From positions 57,107,769 through 57,171,768 of the forward strand of contig NC_021677.1 of NCBI RefSeq assembly GCF_000247815.1: a stretch of 64,000 nucleotides of DNA, in the 5' to 3' direction. Made by a program: the position numbers and the translations under genes. The notes under the pieces are model-generated. The model did no database searches, was not told the DNA's origin, and worked only from the letters and a program-made list of their open reading frames with translations. This DNA is from Ficedula albicollis (lineage: Eukaryota; Chordata; Aves; Passeriformes; Muscicapidae). Each line of letters starts with the position of its first letter. Positions within the stretch are counted from its first letter, which is position 1. Positions 35,831-48,499 of this stretch are shown here, piece by piece.

Positions 35831-36120
35831 ACACCCCACGCAGCGTACTAAATCAGCGGGAGAAGCATCTCTGAGTGTAGCTGGCAGATGGAAAAGTGCC
35901 CCAGAGGTCTTGGGCTCATTGGTCGTGGGTTCGAGCACCAGCGGTGGTATCGGAAGGAGAAACTGTTAAATTGGGGTGCAGGGACTATCTGGAGGAGGGA
36001 GGAGGCTCCATGCCAGGCGTCCATCTCGTTTCGGTGGTGAGCAGTGAACATTTGGGCCTTTGGGAGCTCTCTGATTTCTTAATGAGATGAACATGTTGTT
36101 CCCTTGCTCCCAGGCACACC

Positions 36121-36293
36121 ATGGATACCACCGGCCACAGCGTCCTCCTCCTCCAGCAGCTGAACATGCAGCGGGAGTTTGGCTTTCTGTGTGACTGCAC
36201 AGTTGCCATTGGAGATGTTTACTTCAAAGCCCACAGAGCGGTGCTCGCTGCTTTTTCGAACTATTTTAAGATGATATTTATTCATCAGACGAG
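36121..36293 (+). CDS. ZBTB25: ZBTB25, first coding exon
   Basis: The exon begins after a strong acceptor (ttgttcccttgctcccag, ending at 36113). The ATG at 36121 sits in a good context (cacaccATGG). It encodes residues 1-57 plus two bases of codon 58, including the N-terminal half of the BTB domain ([20 protein letters not shown]). The exon ends in AG followed by the donor gtaaga at 36294. Phase and position match the human gene, where an intron also interrupts the BTB domain at the serine after HQT. The segment closely resembles residues 11-54 of ZBTB1, showing that the two head-to-head genes are paralogues. Confidence 0.95.
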
Positions 36294-37434
36294 GTAAGAA
36301 CACACAGCTCATGTCCTGTCCTTTTACCACTCTCAAGATTCTTCTTTTTCTTCTTTCTAAAGGTGTGAAGTCTGAAAGAGTGTAAGTGGGGATGTTAGAT
36401 GGCCTGAGATTATTTTCCTAATCCAGCACAGACCTTGGCTCTCTTAACAATCCCAGTAGAGAACGTGCTACCCATTAAAACCACTTTCTTAATCAGCATA
36501 TGGCAACGTCAGACCCTGCATTTTGGAGATGAGACATTTGTGTGACCAGATAAATAAAGCATGTAACTACCACCATCTTCCTGCAGTGACACCCTTGCAG
36601 ATTTGGAATCCAGGGATATCCTGGTACCTCCTGCCCATGTGCAATATGTCCAGTACTTTGCCTTAGGCTGTAGTCAAGCTTGCTGGGTGAGACTGTCCTT
36701 TCTGGCAGGATCCACAGGCTTGAAACAATCAAGAAGCTGTGGCCTTATCACAGTTCTTTGCTTCAGGCTTTTGCAGATAAGAACTGAGACAGAGATCATC
36801 AATTTATTTCAGCCTGTTGTTCACATGCTTCACCTGGCCAGGTCAGGAGTGGTTCTGCAGGTATAACAACAGCAGTGCCAAGGTCTGGCCTCTGACCTGG
36901 GGTTGGCTGCTTAAACCCTTCTTCATTCCCCCTCCTTTCTGAGGGTCGTGGCCTCCAGCAGCTCTGCAAGATAATCTTTAGGATCAGCTGTATCACCCCT
37001 TGGCTGGAAGTGAGAGGAATTGACTTTTTTTCCCTGTGGATGTTGTTTGTTGACACTTAAGTGCAATGCTCATACAGATTACACAGTACTGGCAGCTGAA
37101 TTTATTGCTTCAATAAGTGGGGTGGCACACATTGATGATGCACAGCTTGCATGGCATCGCTGCAGTTCTGCGTGGGTGCAGCTGGCTCTGCATGGGAGGG
37201 ACAGGGTGGCCAGGGCTGGTCACTTGCACCAGCCTCAGCTGCAGTTGTGCACATGGTCTTCGGAATCACAGGGATAAACGCAGACTCAGGCACTTGGCTT
37301 TGCAAACAGAGCTTCTGCACTTCTGCAGGGCTTGGCAGGGAGTGCTGCTTGTAAAAGCGCTCTCGCAGCAAATGGGCAGGTAATGGATCAGGATTTGGAT
37401 GCCTTTATGTACTTAATCATCTGTTTTGTTTCAG
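36294..37434 (+). other. ZBTB25: ZBTB25 intron
   Basis: A 1141-bp GT-AG intron, from gtaagaacac to ctgttttgtttcag. It joins phase-2 coding ends so that AG + C encodes serine 58. No element recognised inside it. Confidence 0.93.
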
Positions 37435-38572
37435 CGAGTGCATAAAAATTCAGCCTACAGACATCCAGCCTGACATATTTAGTTACTTGTTACATATCAT
37501 GTACACTGGGAAAGGGCCAAAGCAGACTGTCAGCCAGAGCCGACTGGAGGAGGGCATCCGCTTTCTGCACGCAGACCACCTGTCCCACATCGCCATCGAG
37601 ATGAACCAGGCCTTCTCCCCAGAGCCGGTGCAGTCCTCCAACCTGTACGGGATCCAGATCTCTACAGCACACAAGCTGGCAAAGGAGCGCCTGGGGGCGA
37701 AGGAGAGCCTGCCCAAGGCGGGGAGCAGGGCTGCGGCGCAGGGCGATCACCCCCAGCTGCAGCTGTCGCTGGCCATCGGCCTGGACGACGGCCCCCTGGA
37801 GCAGCAGGGCGCGCGCCCCTCCGCCCAGCCCGCGGCTCTGGCCAAGCCGGCGGAGGAGTGCCCCAAGCTCTCGGTCTCCATCAAGCAGGAGCGGTGCGAC
37901 TCGGAGCCCGTGGTGTCCCAGAGCTGCACGCCGCCCTCTCCGGAGGTGGCGAGCCCCGTCTTTGCCAAGGGCAGCCTCAGGGCGCACCTGTGCCACTACT
38001 GCGGGGAGCGCTTCGAGTCGCGCGAGGGGCTGCGGCAGCACCTGCACACGCACGTCTCGGGCTCGCTGCCCTTCGGCGTGCCCGCCTCCATCCTGGAGAG
38101 CAGCGACCTGGGGGAGGTGCAGCCTCTGGCTGAGGACAGGGAGCCTGGCGAAGGCCATCGCCTCGGGGCCTTCCTCCTCAAGGAGGATGAGCATCAGCTG
38201 GAGCACCCGAGCTGCAGCGACCTGGAGCCTCTGCAGATCGGGCAGCTCTCCCTCATCTCCAAGGACCACGAGCCGGTGGAGTTGAACTGTAACTTTTCTT
38301 TCTCAAGAAAGAGAAAGGTCAGCTGCACCGTGTGCGGCCGCGCGTTTTTCCGGAAGAGCCAGCTGCTGGAGCACATGTACACGCACAGAGGGAAGCAGCA
38401 CAAGTACGGCCGCGGCCAGCGGCTGGAGAGCCCCGCCACCCCCAGGTTCCACCCCTACTGTGACAGCGAGAGCGTGGCTAAGAGCTCCAGCTTGTCCCAA
38501 GACCACTTAGATGAATGCATTCTGGAGTCAGATCTCGTCCAAGAAAGCGTTGATACGATCCTGGTAGAGTAA
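37435..38572 (+). CDS. ZBTB25: ZBTB25, second coding exon
   Basis: This exon completes a 436-residue protein (human about 435). It carries the rest of the BTB domain ([20 protein letters not shown] onward), a conserved [13 protein letters not shown] segment, a sumoylation-type IKQE at about 207, then two C2H2 fingers: CHYCGERF...HLHTH at about 244-264 and CTVCGRAF...HMYTH at about 355-375. The [12 protein letters not shown] and VDTILVE C-terminus is typical of the family. The protein is a nuclear DNA-binding factor reported as a repressor in mammalian immune and replication contexts. Coding GC is very high between 37600 and 38470, unlike the AT-richer ZBTB1 coding exon. The frame is intact from the acceptor at 37434 to TAA at 38570. 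Confidence 0.97.
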
Positions 38573-39061
38573 TTCTCACCCTTCGGATGCTGAAACTGGG
38601 TGTTTTGGCATTCTCCACCTAGGGAGCTCTGTGCAGCTGATTTCTGGAGCCACCATTCCCCTCACCGCTGAGATAACTGTGAAGGACTGTGTACTTTGAT
38701 TTGTGTACTTGCTTTTTTTTACTTCTCTAACTTTTAAACTTGAGCTAATTCCCATCTAAGTCCTTCTTGGAAGCCTCTGTGTAACTCAGTTATGTTTTTC
38801 CTGAATGTGAACTTAGTCCTACTCTGCTTTACTGGAGTTAAGGCTGTATTGCTGGGTGTGAGGTTTAAACATTGTCTAGTACTCTGTGTGGTGCCTAGGA
38901 CTGTTTGTATCCCATAGAATTGCTCTTCTGAAACCAGATGGATGGAAGTGTAGAGGGAAATACATACTGTGTTTCCCAAACAGTTTGTTTTTAATGAAAA
39001 TAAATATCTCAAGGAGATGAATCCTGAAGTTCATGTTGTTCATGTAACTGCAGTTAATAAA
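38573..39061 (+). other. ZBTB25: ZBTB25 3' UTR with candidate poly(A) signals
   Basis: AATAAA hexamers on the plus strand at 38999-39004 and 39056-39061 are the first after the stop and would give a 3' UTR of about 450-510 bases. Assignment is by position only. Confidence 0.5.
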
Positions 39062-39576
39062 TCTCTGCATAAATATTTGCAGGAGCCATAAGGCTGCTCT
39101 TTTCAAGGGAATTGGCAATGTTGATGTAGGGGTGGCAACCTTCATTTTGACAAGCCCTGGAGTCCTCATCTGTCTTCTAAATTTACTTTTAAACTCTAGG
39201 GATTTGCATGTGTTTTTCCTCCTTCCTACTCCTCCCTCGTTCACCACTACTGCATAAGCAAGGACAGATTTTGATGCCTCTCTAGGACCATGTTGCATTA
39301 TTGGACTGTTTTCTCTGCAGGGAGGAAGGAAAGCTGCAAAGGAGTGTCCTCTCTTGCTTGAGAGGAGACGTACCCTAACTTAAGTCTTTACAGGACTAAA
39401 TGCCACACACGTATTTTCTGAGTGAAAGTGATTTCTGACTTTATAAACAGCTTGGAGTAAACACATTTTTAAATATTACTGTCTGTATATTTGCTCAGAG
39501 CAAATACACAGCGTGTTATTTTTTCTCTGTTTGCACAGCCTCTGTGAAATGGTGACATGCAAGTTTTTTGCCTTTC

Positions 39577-39697
39577 ATATAATCTTAGAATGGTTTGGGC
39601 TAGAAGGGACATTAAAGATTATCTAATTGCAACCCCCCTACCATGGGCAGGGACACCTTCCACTAGACCAGGTTGTTCAAAGCCCCATCCAGCTTTT
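39577..39697 (-). mobile_element. CR1 LINE, truncated 3' end
   Basis: Minus-strand CR1 terminus: cttagaatggtttgggctag, then aagggacattaaagattatc, then ccatgggcagggacaccttc, then cactagaccaggttgttcaa, the reverse complement of the usual CR1 3' order. About 120 bp are recognisable. Confidence 0.92.
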
Positions 39698-40353
39698 CAT
39701 TTATCATCGTTTGTTATCTGAAGGGTAACACCCAATAAGAAGTTAAAATTATACATATGCCTCTTGAAGTCATCGTTTGTCCCTCTCTAGTTTTTCAGCT
39801 GAAATATGCCAGGCTTCCCACCAGAGGGGCTGCAACTCACCCCTCAGAGATGCTGTTAATCAGAAGGCCCTGAGGAAGCACAGTGAGTTCTTGGAGAGCA
39901 GAGGTCTCTTCCACAGCACAGAGCAAAAGCCTCGTGAGCTGCTCCCGTAATCTCATTACCCAGTTTTTGAGAAACTGGAGGCTTCCTGCCAGTCCTGGTG
40001 GAGCCTTTGGAAAGGGGGAGCCTGAACAATGGTGAGAACAGTTTGCTGTCAGAACTCCTGCTCCAAAGCTCTTTGTAGTCGGGACTCTTGAGCAGTCTTT
40101 GATAGTGTCCTGGAGCAAGAGCTGCAATTAAATCACTGCAGAATTAAAAGACCATCTGAGGTCTTTGTAAGGGCGGCTGCTGCTTCCCCTGGGCAGGGAG
40201 CTGCACACTCCAGGGGATGGATTGGCCACTGAGAGCTGCCAAATTGTGTTTCAGGACAAAGGGGTGAAACAGCCAGTCCCTGAGCCTGCTGAGAGGGTGT
40301 TGCAAAATGCAGGCTGTGGTTTGGGGTGTGCTTCCCCACAAAGCCCAGTGCTC

Positions 40354-40433
40354 CTTTTGCTGCGTATACCCATTAAAGCTGCTCTGGTGTGAACTTTTGC
40401 TGCGTGTACCCATTAAAGCTGCTCTGGTGTGAA
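40354..40433. repeat. Two-copy tandem duplication, 40-bp unit
   Basis: Positions 40354-40393 and 40394-40433 are nearly identical (cttttgctgcgtatacccat versus cttttgctgcgtgtacccat, then taaagctgctctggtgtgaa). Confidence 0.92.
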
Positions 40434-43079
40434 TACATTTGAACTCTGCTTAAAAAGCAGAGTTCTTTAAAACAAGCAAACCAACAGAACCCAGCTGAGA
40501 CCTAGGCCTGTGAATGCTGCATCTGAGCATGGAGCCATTCACACTGAGCATTTCCTAGAAGAGAGCCTTCTTCCTCTCTCCCAGCCTAGTAGCATCAGCT
40601 AAATCATGTCCAGCACAGGCTGCTCTTAACTGGACCTCTATTTCTGCATAACAGGTTAAAAAAAAGGAAAAAAAAGAGGTATTTTATGGTCATTCCCCAT
40701 TTGCATGTGACACTTTACTGAGTGGGCTGGCTTCTCCGGGTGCTGCTTGCTTCCCTCAGCTTCCTACATTTAATTTAAAAACAGAGAGAAGCGTTTGCTG
40801 GGGTGGCTAAAGCTGTAGAGATGAGCTGTGGAGGGACTGAGTATCTGCTATTCAGTCGGTAGATAAACACCTCAGATCGTCAAATAGGTGCCTAAATTGC
40901 CTGAAGTAATTGATACTGAAAATCAAAGGGCTCTTGATGTGTCTGCAGAGGTAACAGGGTAGTGGTAACAGAGCTCAGTATTGGGGACAGCAAGCAGCAG
41001 TGCCCAAGGCATCTCTGGGACTCGCTGCTCATCCTCAGGTGCGTGGGCTGGACTGTTTTGTTTGCTTCTGGCTCATTAAAAAGGAAGCTTTTATAAAAGC
41101 TATGATCTCGGGTAAAAGCCAAATCACTCAGCTGTATGTGCTGTAGGAGTAACTCCATGGTACTGACTGCAAACACACCAGCAAAGCCGAAATGAGACAT
41201 AAACCAGGGCTGTGTTCATGTCCGGTGTATCCTTGAAAAGATACAACTTAAATGATTGTTTTCTGTTATCCTGGAACCCTGTTTCAAAGGTGTACTTTGG
41301 TTAACCTTTGTGGGACTGAACATCTGTGACATCAAACATCTGCCAAAGGCTTCTTTTTTTGCATCATTTGCAATACAAGAAATGCATTTTCAGCAGTTTT
41401 CCAGTGCAATATATAATTAAAGCAGCAGGAAAAGCTGGAGACAGAAGTCATCAGCTCCGAGTTATGTTAACATAAAAACATCATTCTCTCCAAGTCTTAT
41501 GAATAGAAAATAATTTTACAGGGCAGTTGCATTTGCTAAGCAAGGGCAGCAGCTGCTCCTGGATAAATAATGGGAAGTTTTATTACTGTATGTGGAAGAC
41601 ACTTGAATTACTGAGTGCTTAACCTTTATACCGGTGCATGCTTGGAAATCTGCCTGACTTGCACAGCTGGATTTGACAAATACTCATTTCTTGTTGGAGT
41701 TTGATTTTTTTTTTTTAATAAAAACCTAAAAAAAATTGTCATAGTGTGCAGAATAATTATACTAGTGATTCCTTCCAGATATCTGTGATTGGTTAATAGA
41801 TGCACATGGGCTTAGGCAAAGAAAGCCCCAGGGTGGGAATACTTCAAGGCTGGAAGTCCCAAAGCTCCAGGGGATCCTTGGAGATTTGCCTTGTGCTCTG
41901 GAGGGGCCATCATTAGGGGTACTGAGCTGATGAACCACAGTCATTGAAGTGCCTTGTCTGTGGGTTCTGCAACTCTTATTTTATGTAAAGATGGGAAGAT
42001 TTGTGCTCAGACCCCGCCCCTGCCAAAGCCCCCGAGCGTGAGCAGAGTCCTCAGCCGGCTCAAGTGAACCTCTGAAATGCCACTAAGTGCAGCAGTGGGT
42101 GTCATCATGTATCTGGCTGCTGGCCCCAAAATGCTGACTGTATGTTAGCTAGCTCAACCAGCAAAGCATGAGGAACAATTTTTAAATGGGTAATTTGAAA
42201 TATTTTGAAATATATTTTGTGCTCTGATGCTGCTGGGTCCAACAGGGTCTATGTTTCTCAGGCTTCTTAGGGTGCAGTAAAGTGTGTGGAGAAAAGTGTA
42301 TTTATCCCCCCTTGCAGTGTGTGATCTGTTTTTTTAACTTAGAATTTTGCTTTTGTGCACACTGAGAAGTTTGAACAGGGAAATAAAATTTGCTGTTGGG
42401 AAGTAAACCTGAAGCGGTAATCATTACAGTTAAAAATAATGCCATGAAGTACTGCTATCATGACATTTCATTTCTTCAGTGTAATGCTGACACTGAATAG
42501 CTTTCTGGTGTTTTGGAGGCAGAAAGTATTTATCCTGTGTGAGTGAATCCTTCAGAACTGCAGTGAAAAGTCACCTCACCATATGCAATTCAGCATCATT
42601 GAATGGGACCATGGGCTATCAGTGGCCAAACTTCATGGCTTATGGAAGCCCTCCCACAGCAATCAGCCAAGCAGGTTGTGCCATTCCTCTGCCATGATCT
42701 TCAAATTCCCTGTTTAATTAAACTCAGGCTCTTCCTGTCTTGTCCAGGATTGCAAAAAAATACTGCAACAGAGTGGGTTTCCCAGCAGTCCAGCACAAGG
42801 AAAATACATTTTGAGCAACAAGAAATCGTGAGGGGAAAGGTAATGAGGATGGATGTGCCCTAAATTACATGCCAGTTAAATATTTACAACCAGAGCTGTG
42901 TCAAGACTGAGTTCCCTTAGATGCAATCGCAGCATCTACAGGATTTGCATGTTTCATTAAGAAAAAGTAATGACACAACTTCAAAAGCAGCCTACGAGAG
43001 GAAATGTTCTCCACCAACTATTCTAAACCAGAGGCTGCACCCTCGGAATAAAGGTGTGGCAAAGCTCTTAGCCTTCTCT

Positions 43080-44020
43080 GCTGCGCTGGGTTTCACCGGA
43101 GTGAAGATGGGAAGCTTTGGGGGTTCCAGGCTGCCCGTGCCTGTGAGGTACCTCCCTGCAGGGCAGTGCAGCGATGTGAATCCTCCTGTTACTGGCACAA
43201 ACACTGCCTAAAGCCCTCTGTCCCTCCTGGCAAGCCCTGAGATTTGCACCCATCGGTTTTAGGGCATAAAGCCAGCTATAGGCGGTAGGGCAGGGAAACC
43301 AGGGCGGCGAGCCATCGAGGGGTGATGGATGCAGGAGAGCCTCGCGGGAGGCAGACGGTGGTGTCAGCCACGGAGACAGGATCCAGCTCCGGCCGGAGCT
43401 CCGCGCCTCCGCTTTGCCCGCAGCCGTCCCGGGAGGGACCCGCTCCCGCAGCACCGCCGGAGCCAGCAGGGCAGGGAAACCAGCCTGTCATTAGGGCCGA
43501 GCATCCCCCACCGGGCTGTTTGGGTGATTCGCTTACTCACGGCGCTAATGATCGGGGCGCGCCGTCCTGCTGTTCCTGTTGCACTCGCCAGCCGGGCCCC
43601 CAGCCCGCAGGCTGCCCCAGCACGGCAGGCAGCTTCGGGGCGGGATTCTCCCAGCGCCTCGGCCTCCCCTGCCTTGCTCCAGCTAGGAAATGGAATGCAA
43701 ATTGGGTTTCAGGCTGTCTGGGCTGCGCCGGAGCCCGACGCCTTCGTGCCGTGCAGTCTGGGAGTTTGGCAGGCGGGGAGCGGCGGGGGATGCTCAGCAG
43801 CAGCGGGGCCGCTCCTGCATCCCGGGGATGCTCAGCAGCAGCGGGGCCGTTCCCCTTCCCGGGGGATGCTCAGCAGCAGCGGGGCCGCTCCTCCATCCCG
43901 GGGGTGCTCAGCAGCTCGCAGGAGCCGCAGTCCTTGCTCTCCCCACCCCGCTGCCATCTCTCCAAGCTCCCGTCACGCCGAGCTGTCACCGCGCTGAGCC
44001 CTGACAGCGGCACCGCGGCC
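43080..44020. promoter_or_regulatory. Orphan CpG-dense block
   Basis: About 940 bp rich in GC and CG between ZBTB25 and AKAP5, whose 3' ends face this interval. No coding exon is recognised, so it does not serve either gene's known promoter position. It could be a promoter of an unannotated noncoding transcript or an intergenic CpG island. It includes the 38-bp tandem repeat listed next. Confidence 0.4.
43784..43914. repeat. 38-bp GC-rich tandem repeat, about 3.3 copies
   Basis: Units start (tgctcagcagcagcggggcc) at 43791, 43829 and 43867, with a partial unit at 43905, each followed by a gctcctgcatcccgggga-like segment. The array lies inside the orphan CpG block. Confidence 0.9.
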
Positions 44021-44906
44021 TCGAGCCTTCATTAAAACGGCAAATGCTGAGAGCAAACGTGACGCGAGTGACATCCATCCCTCTCCAGATGGAAATCTTC
44101 TCTCGGGGACAAGGACAAAGTGATGCTTGGTGTGTCGGTGCACCGGTGAGGACCTGGCACTGGAAAGCACCTCCCGAAAGGACAGCGGTACCTGCAGGAG
44201 GGACCCTGCTGGAGCACCCGTCTTGGTAGCGGGCGTCTCCCAGATTAAAGAGGTTTGGAAGGCAGATCTCTGCAAGGTCTAACTTAAGGACTGACAGGGC
44301 GACTGCCAGCTTCAGCTACAGATGATACTTTCATCTTAACAATCTGAATTGCAAAATATGTTTTCTTACCATCTCCCTCCCTTTTGTATCCAGCCTGTTT
44401 GTCAGTTTTTATATAACAAAACCTACTTTAAAATGCTGGGTTTGGGTATTTTTGCAGAAATCCACTTTTTGGCTAAGTGGACTTCAACCCCACAGCAGAA
44501 AAATCCCATCATTTGGCACAGAACTGCACTCTTCACAGTCCTCTGCAAAAAGAAAGACCGGTGAAAGCTGTACCTCCTAAAACACATTTAACCTATATTG
44601 TAGCTCAAATAACTCTGTAAGAAATAGCATCCTCTGATTAGTTTTTATTTTAAGTCACATTTAATGCTAAGATTTTGTCTGTTTGCAAATGAAAAGTATT
44701 TCATTATTTTAGTACTACCCAACAAGAGCTGACAAGAACCATTTCTCTGGGAAATAAAACTGCAGAGGTAAAATCATATTAATGCAATTATTTAAATCAA
44801 TCTGTTTCCTTGGAGCAGTTCATTTTGAGTTACTCATGTTGAAAGGTTCTATCTGTAACACAGGAAACATTAGGGCTTCACTGCCTGTAACATGTGGGTC
44901 TGGCTC

Positions 44907-44941
44907 CCATCCATCCATCCATCCATCCATCCATCCATCCC
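44907..44941. repeat. (CCAT)n microsatellite
   Basis: About eight to nine uninterrupted CCAT units. Confidence 0.97.
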
Positions 44942-45667
44942 AAGTGTAAACCAGTGTATTTTATGAATTTACTCAATTTCTTACATACATTGGTGAAAAA
45001 AAACCTCAATCAACCCAAACCCCCAACAACAACAACCCCCCTCAACAGCATCTTCACTTTAATATATGTTGCATATGAGAATGTCCATGATTTATGCAAG
45101 GATTGCACCTTGGATTCAAACACCAGATTCCTGGCTGCTGCAGAGTCAGTCCTTTTAAACCTCCAGTAACCTTCAGCAGCTGGAGATCCAGCCCTGTGCA
45201 TTTCCAATCCACTTCTGGTGTGCCAGGGCAGGAAAGAAAATGCAATATTTGTTTGTGCCATCATTGTCTACTGGCAGTTTCCACATGGAACTTTTCGATG
45301 GATACACTTGTTTTCTGCTGGGCTCAGTGTTGACTTAACAGAAAAACTTTTTATCCCCCGGAAGCCCTTCTGGGTATGAGTTACACTATTTAAACACCCT
45401 TTTATTTGCCGCTAATATAAAAAAGCTGTGGGAGATGAAAATATTCAAAATGACACAGCAAAGCAAGGATAGGGAACTTACTGGATACAGAGCTGAATTT
45501 TGTCCTCAGTGAGGAGAGCACTGGAAACATCTGGGACAAAAGCAGTAGCACAGGCTGTGGGGTGAGCAGAAGAACCACTTCCATAATTCAGAGGGCAGCA
45601 AGCAATGAATTTCTGGCTAAGGACCCAGGCAGCTAACAAGCAAGCTGAATGGGGCTATAAAAATGAT

Positions 45668-45860
45668 TGGATATCAGGAAAAAAAACTTTCCTGAGAGGA
45701 GTGTCCAGCATTGGAACAGGCTGCCCAGAGCAGTGGTGGAGTCACCATCCCTGGAGGGATTTTAAAAATATGCAGATGTGGCACCTGGGACATGGTTTAG
45801 TGGCGGCCTTGGTAGTGCTTGGTGATCTTTTCCAACCTGAATGATCCTGTGATTCTATGA
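45668..45860 (+). mobile_element. CR1 LINE, truncated 3' end
   Basis: Plus-strand CR1-like terminus: ggaacaggctgcccagagca, then gtggtggagtcaccatccct, then ccttggtagtgcttggtgat, then cttttccaacctgaatgatc, ending gtgattctatga. It differs in detail from the copies at 4771 and 24868, so it probably belongs to another CR1 subfamily. Confidence 0.88.
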
Positions 45861-47331
45861 TAATTCCAGAATTTTAGCTGTTGGTGAGGATGATGGTCCT
45901 AAAGTCAGGCCACCCTTTGGAGCTCTGGCACATCCCCACAGGTTCCCTGGCCTGGCACTCTTTCACAATAGTAAAATTTATCTTTCCTTCTATGAATGAA
46001 TGAATGTTTTATTAATGTTCTACTCTATAATCATAAGGAAGGAGTCAAGAGTCTTAATTAAGTCATTAGCGGCTGTTGTGAGCCTATATTTTGTTCTGTA
46101 AACCTGAAAGAGAAAATAGTATTAATACCATTAAAAATGTATAACGTCTTTCCCCTGTATTTTGTGTATGTTTTAAAATGTCTCAAGAAATTACATGAAG
46201 GACATTATGCAAAAAAAAAAAAAACAAACCAGTTAGGGTGTGGGACCGATTAGATCTGTGACAGAAAGTGCCAAAGCACCAGATGTGCTGCTCCCCCTCC
46301 CAAAATACCAGTCCCAACCTGAACACTGTCAGCACCAAACTGTGCACCTGGAAACAGCAACCCCAAGCCTTGGGAGCAGGAGCCAGCAGCTCGCAGAGCA
46401 AACCAACCCACCTGCATGAAATCAGAGCTGAGCATTCCATGGGCAGTCAAGGGTCAAACCCTTGTCAGTCTGCAGAACCTCAAACATTTTCCTGTGGTGC
46501 CACGGGGTATCTAACAGGGAATTTACCCATGGGGCAGCAGGATGGCTTTTCTTAGCTGCCAGAGATTTGTGATCCTTTGCACGTTCCTTATAGCAGTCCC
46601 TGGACAGCCAGGACTCTGTAGTGGAAGTCACTGACCAGGAACCAAAAGGAAATGTCATAGAAAGGGCAGAGAAGGAGCAAACCTCCAAAGAATTTGGATC
46701 TGCCACCAACATTAAGATTTCTCTCTGCTCACTGTATGACTGGCTGAAAAAGCTGGACACAATGGAGCACCACTGTGAGTTAATCCTTCCACATATAAAC
46801 CTCTCCATAGCTGCCCACTCAATCACAAGGCAAGAAAACAACAGGTACATTCAGCTTTAATGAAATAATCATCAGTTCTATGTACAGCTGTAACAGAGGG
46901 AAAACCAGCTACAAGAGAGGATGCAAACTCAACCCCCTGACATGAAGCAAGTCGCAGGGCAGGGCTGGACTAAGCATTTCTGCCATTCTCCTCCTATTTT
47001 TGAAGATGTGTTTTGCCTAAAAGGCAATATTGAAATAACACAAAATCCTCCTAGAACAGCTTAGCAGGCTGACAGAGGATGACAGCCTGGCCCTGTGGGA
47101 TAATTTTGTGTTTATTTACTAAAGCTTGGACATCCTCCTTTGCAGCTGACTCCAGTGGGATCCCACAGCAATGCTGCAGCCCTTTGCTCAGCACCAGCCT
47201 GCCAGAGTGCCCAGAGTAATTCGATGAGCCACTCCCAGCATCAGGATGGCTCTTCCCAGGTGCTGTGGCAGCTCCAAAGGTCCATCTAAAAGTCCTTAAA
47301 AAGTCCCTTTTCCAGAACTATGGCAAAATAC

Positions 47332-47613
47332 CTGGAAGGACCAGTATAAAGTACAAAGCCATTAAAATTGTACACACTGAATTATCAACAGCTCATAACT
47401 TAATAAACAAATTCACAGGAAATAAAAAGACACTTTTTTTTTCTTTACTACCCTCTGCGTTTTTTTAAGTTTCTGGAAGGACCAGTATAAAGTACAAAGC
47501 CATTAAAATTGTACACACTGAATTATCAACAGCTCATAACTTAATAAACAAATTCACAGGAAATAAAAAGACACTTTTTTTTCTTTACCACCCTCTGCAT
47601 TTTTTTAAGTTTT
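47332..47613. repeat. Two-copy tandem duplication, 141-bp unit
   Basis: Positions 47332-47472 and 47473-47613 are nearly identical (ctggaaggaccagtataaag through the T-rich end ttttttaagttt), differing at a few bases such as actacc versus accacc. Confidence 0.94.
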
Positions 47614-48499
47614 ACTTGAACAGAGATGAGCTGTGGCTCTTGCTGCTCGCCATCCTCTTGTGACATCGAGGAGATATTTTATCAAGGTTTAAGACAATGT
47701 TGTGCACCAGGTACGAGGGGCAGGAGCAGCCCTTGTGTTTTAGCAGGAATCCAAAGTCTGCGCTGGGAAGGGGAATCTCAGCGCATGGTCAGTGAGCAAT
47801 TGCCAAGCGCAGCTGCTATTTCTGTGCCGGCTGAGGAACACGCAGGAGAATTTTCCCAGAGGAACACACTGCCTTGGCCACAGCTGGACACAAATCCCAG
47901 CCACAGATGCAATCCCATATTATTAAAAGGCCCCTTTCTCCTGGAGAGCAGGTAGCTGGGGACGATGCTCGATGCTCACACACGCTAGGCAGTGCAAACT
48001 CCCTCGGGCAGGGCAGTTCAGGGGTCTGACAGCAGCAGGCTTGTCCAGGCATTTTCCAGCAGTGTCCTCAGGCCCTCATGTCTGGATTGTTTTTTCCCTG
48101 AGGACTTTGGTAAGATTGCTCCAGCATTTCCCAGCATGTTTCAGAGCAAGCTTCATGGCGTGCCAGAGCCTGGTGGCAGCGAGCCGGGCACAATGCAGGA
48201 TTCCCAAGGGATGCCTGGGCTGGATGGAGGCAGGAGGGCTTTGGGAGCAGTGTGGGACAGGCTGCACCAGCAGCCAGGGATGCCAGCGGCACTCCAGCCA
48301 AACCAGAGCGATCCCAGCGTGTGCCGGCAGCACACTGCAGCTTCCCAAACTATGCTGACTGCTAACACGCATGCAGCCCACTGCTATTTATATCACATGC
48401 CATGTATAAAAGATAGGCTACATCTGAGGAGAGCTTCACCACGACAGCGGGATGGGGACGGAGGAAGGCGGGGAGGAGAGGGGCTGGGCTGCTCCCACG

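Larger units (their letters stand above)
39062..43079. other. Intergenic stretch 3' of ZBTB25
   Basis: No gene recognised. It contains a minus-strand CR1 fragment and a 40-bp tandem duplication, listed separately. Confidence 0.6.
44021..48499. other. Intergenic stretch between the orphan CpG block and the minisatellite
   Basis: No gene recognised. It contains a (CCAT)n microsatellite, a CR1 copy and a 141-bp tandem duplication, listed separately. Short open frames near 46420-46860 on both strands do not resemble known proteins. Confidence 0.6.

Noticed and set aside
35880..35945. tRNA-like signals: an A-box-like tagctggcagatgg and a B-box-like ggttcgagcacc
   Set aside because: The T-arm does not form a proper 5-bp stem with a 7-base loop and no acceptor or anticodon stems can be drawn. 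At most a chance match or an eroded tRNA-derived element.
46422..46860. Overlapping frames of 142 codons (minus) and 79 codons (plus)
   Set aside because: Neither resembles a known protein. They overlap in opposite directions and no splice or promoter signals stand out.
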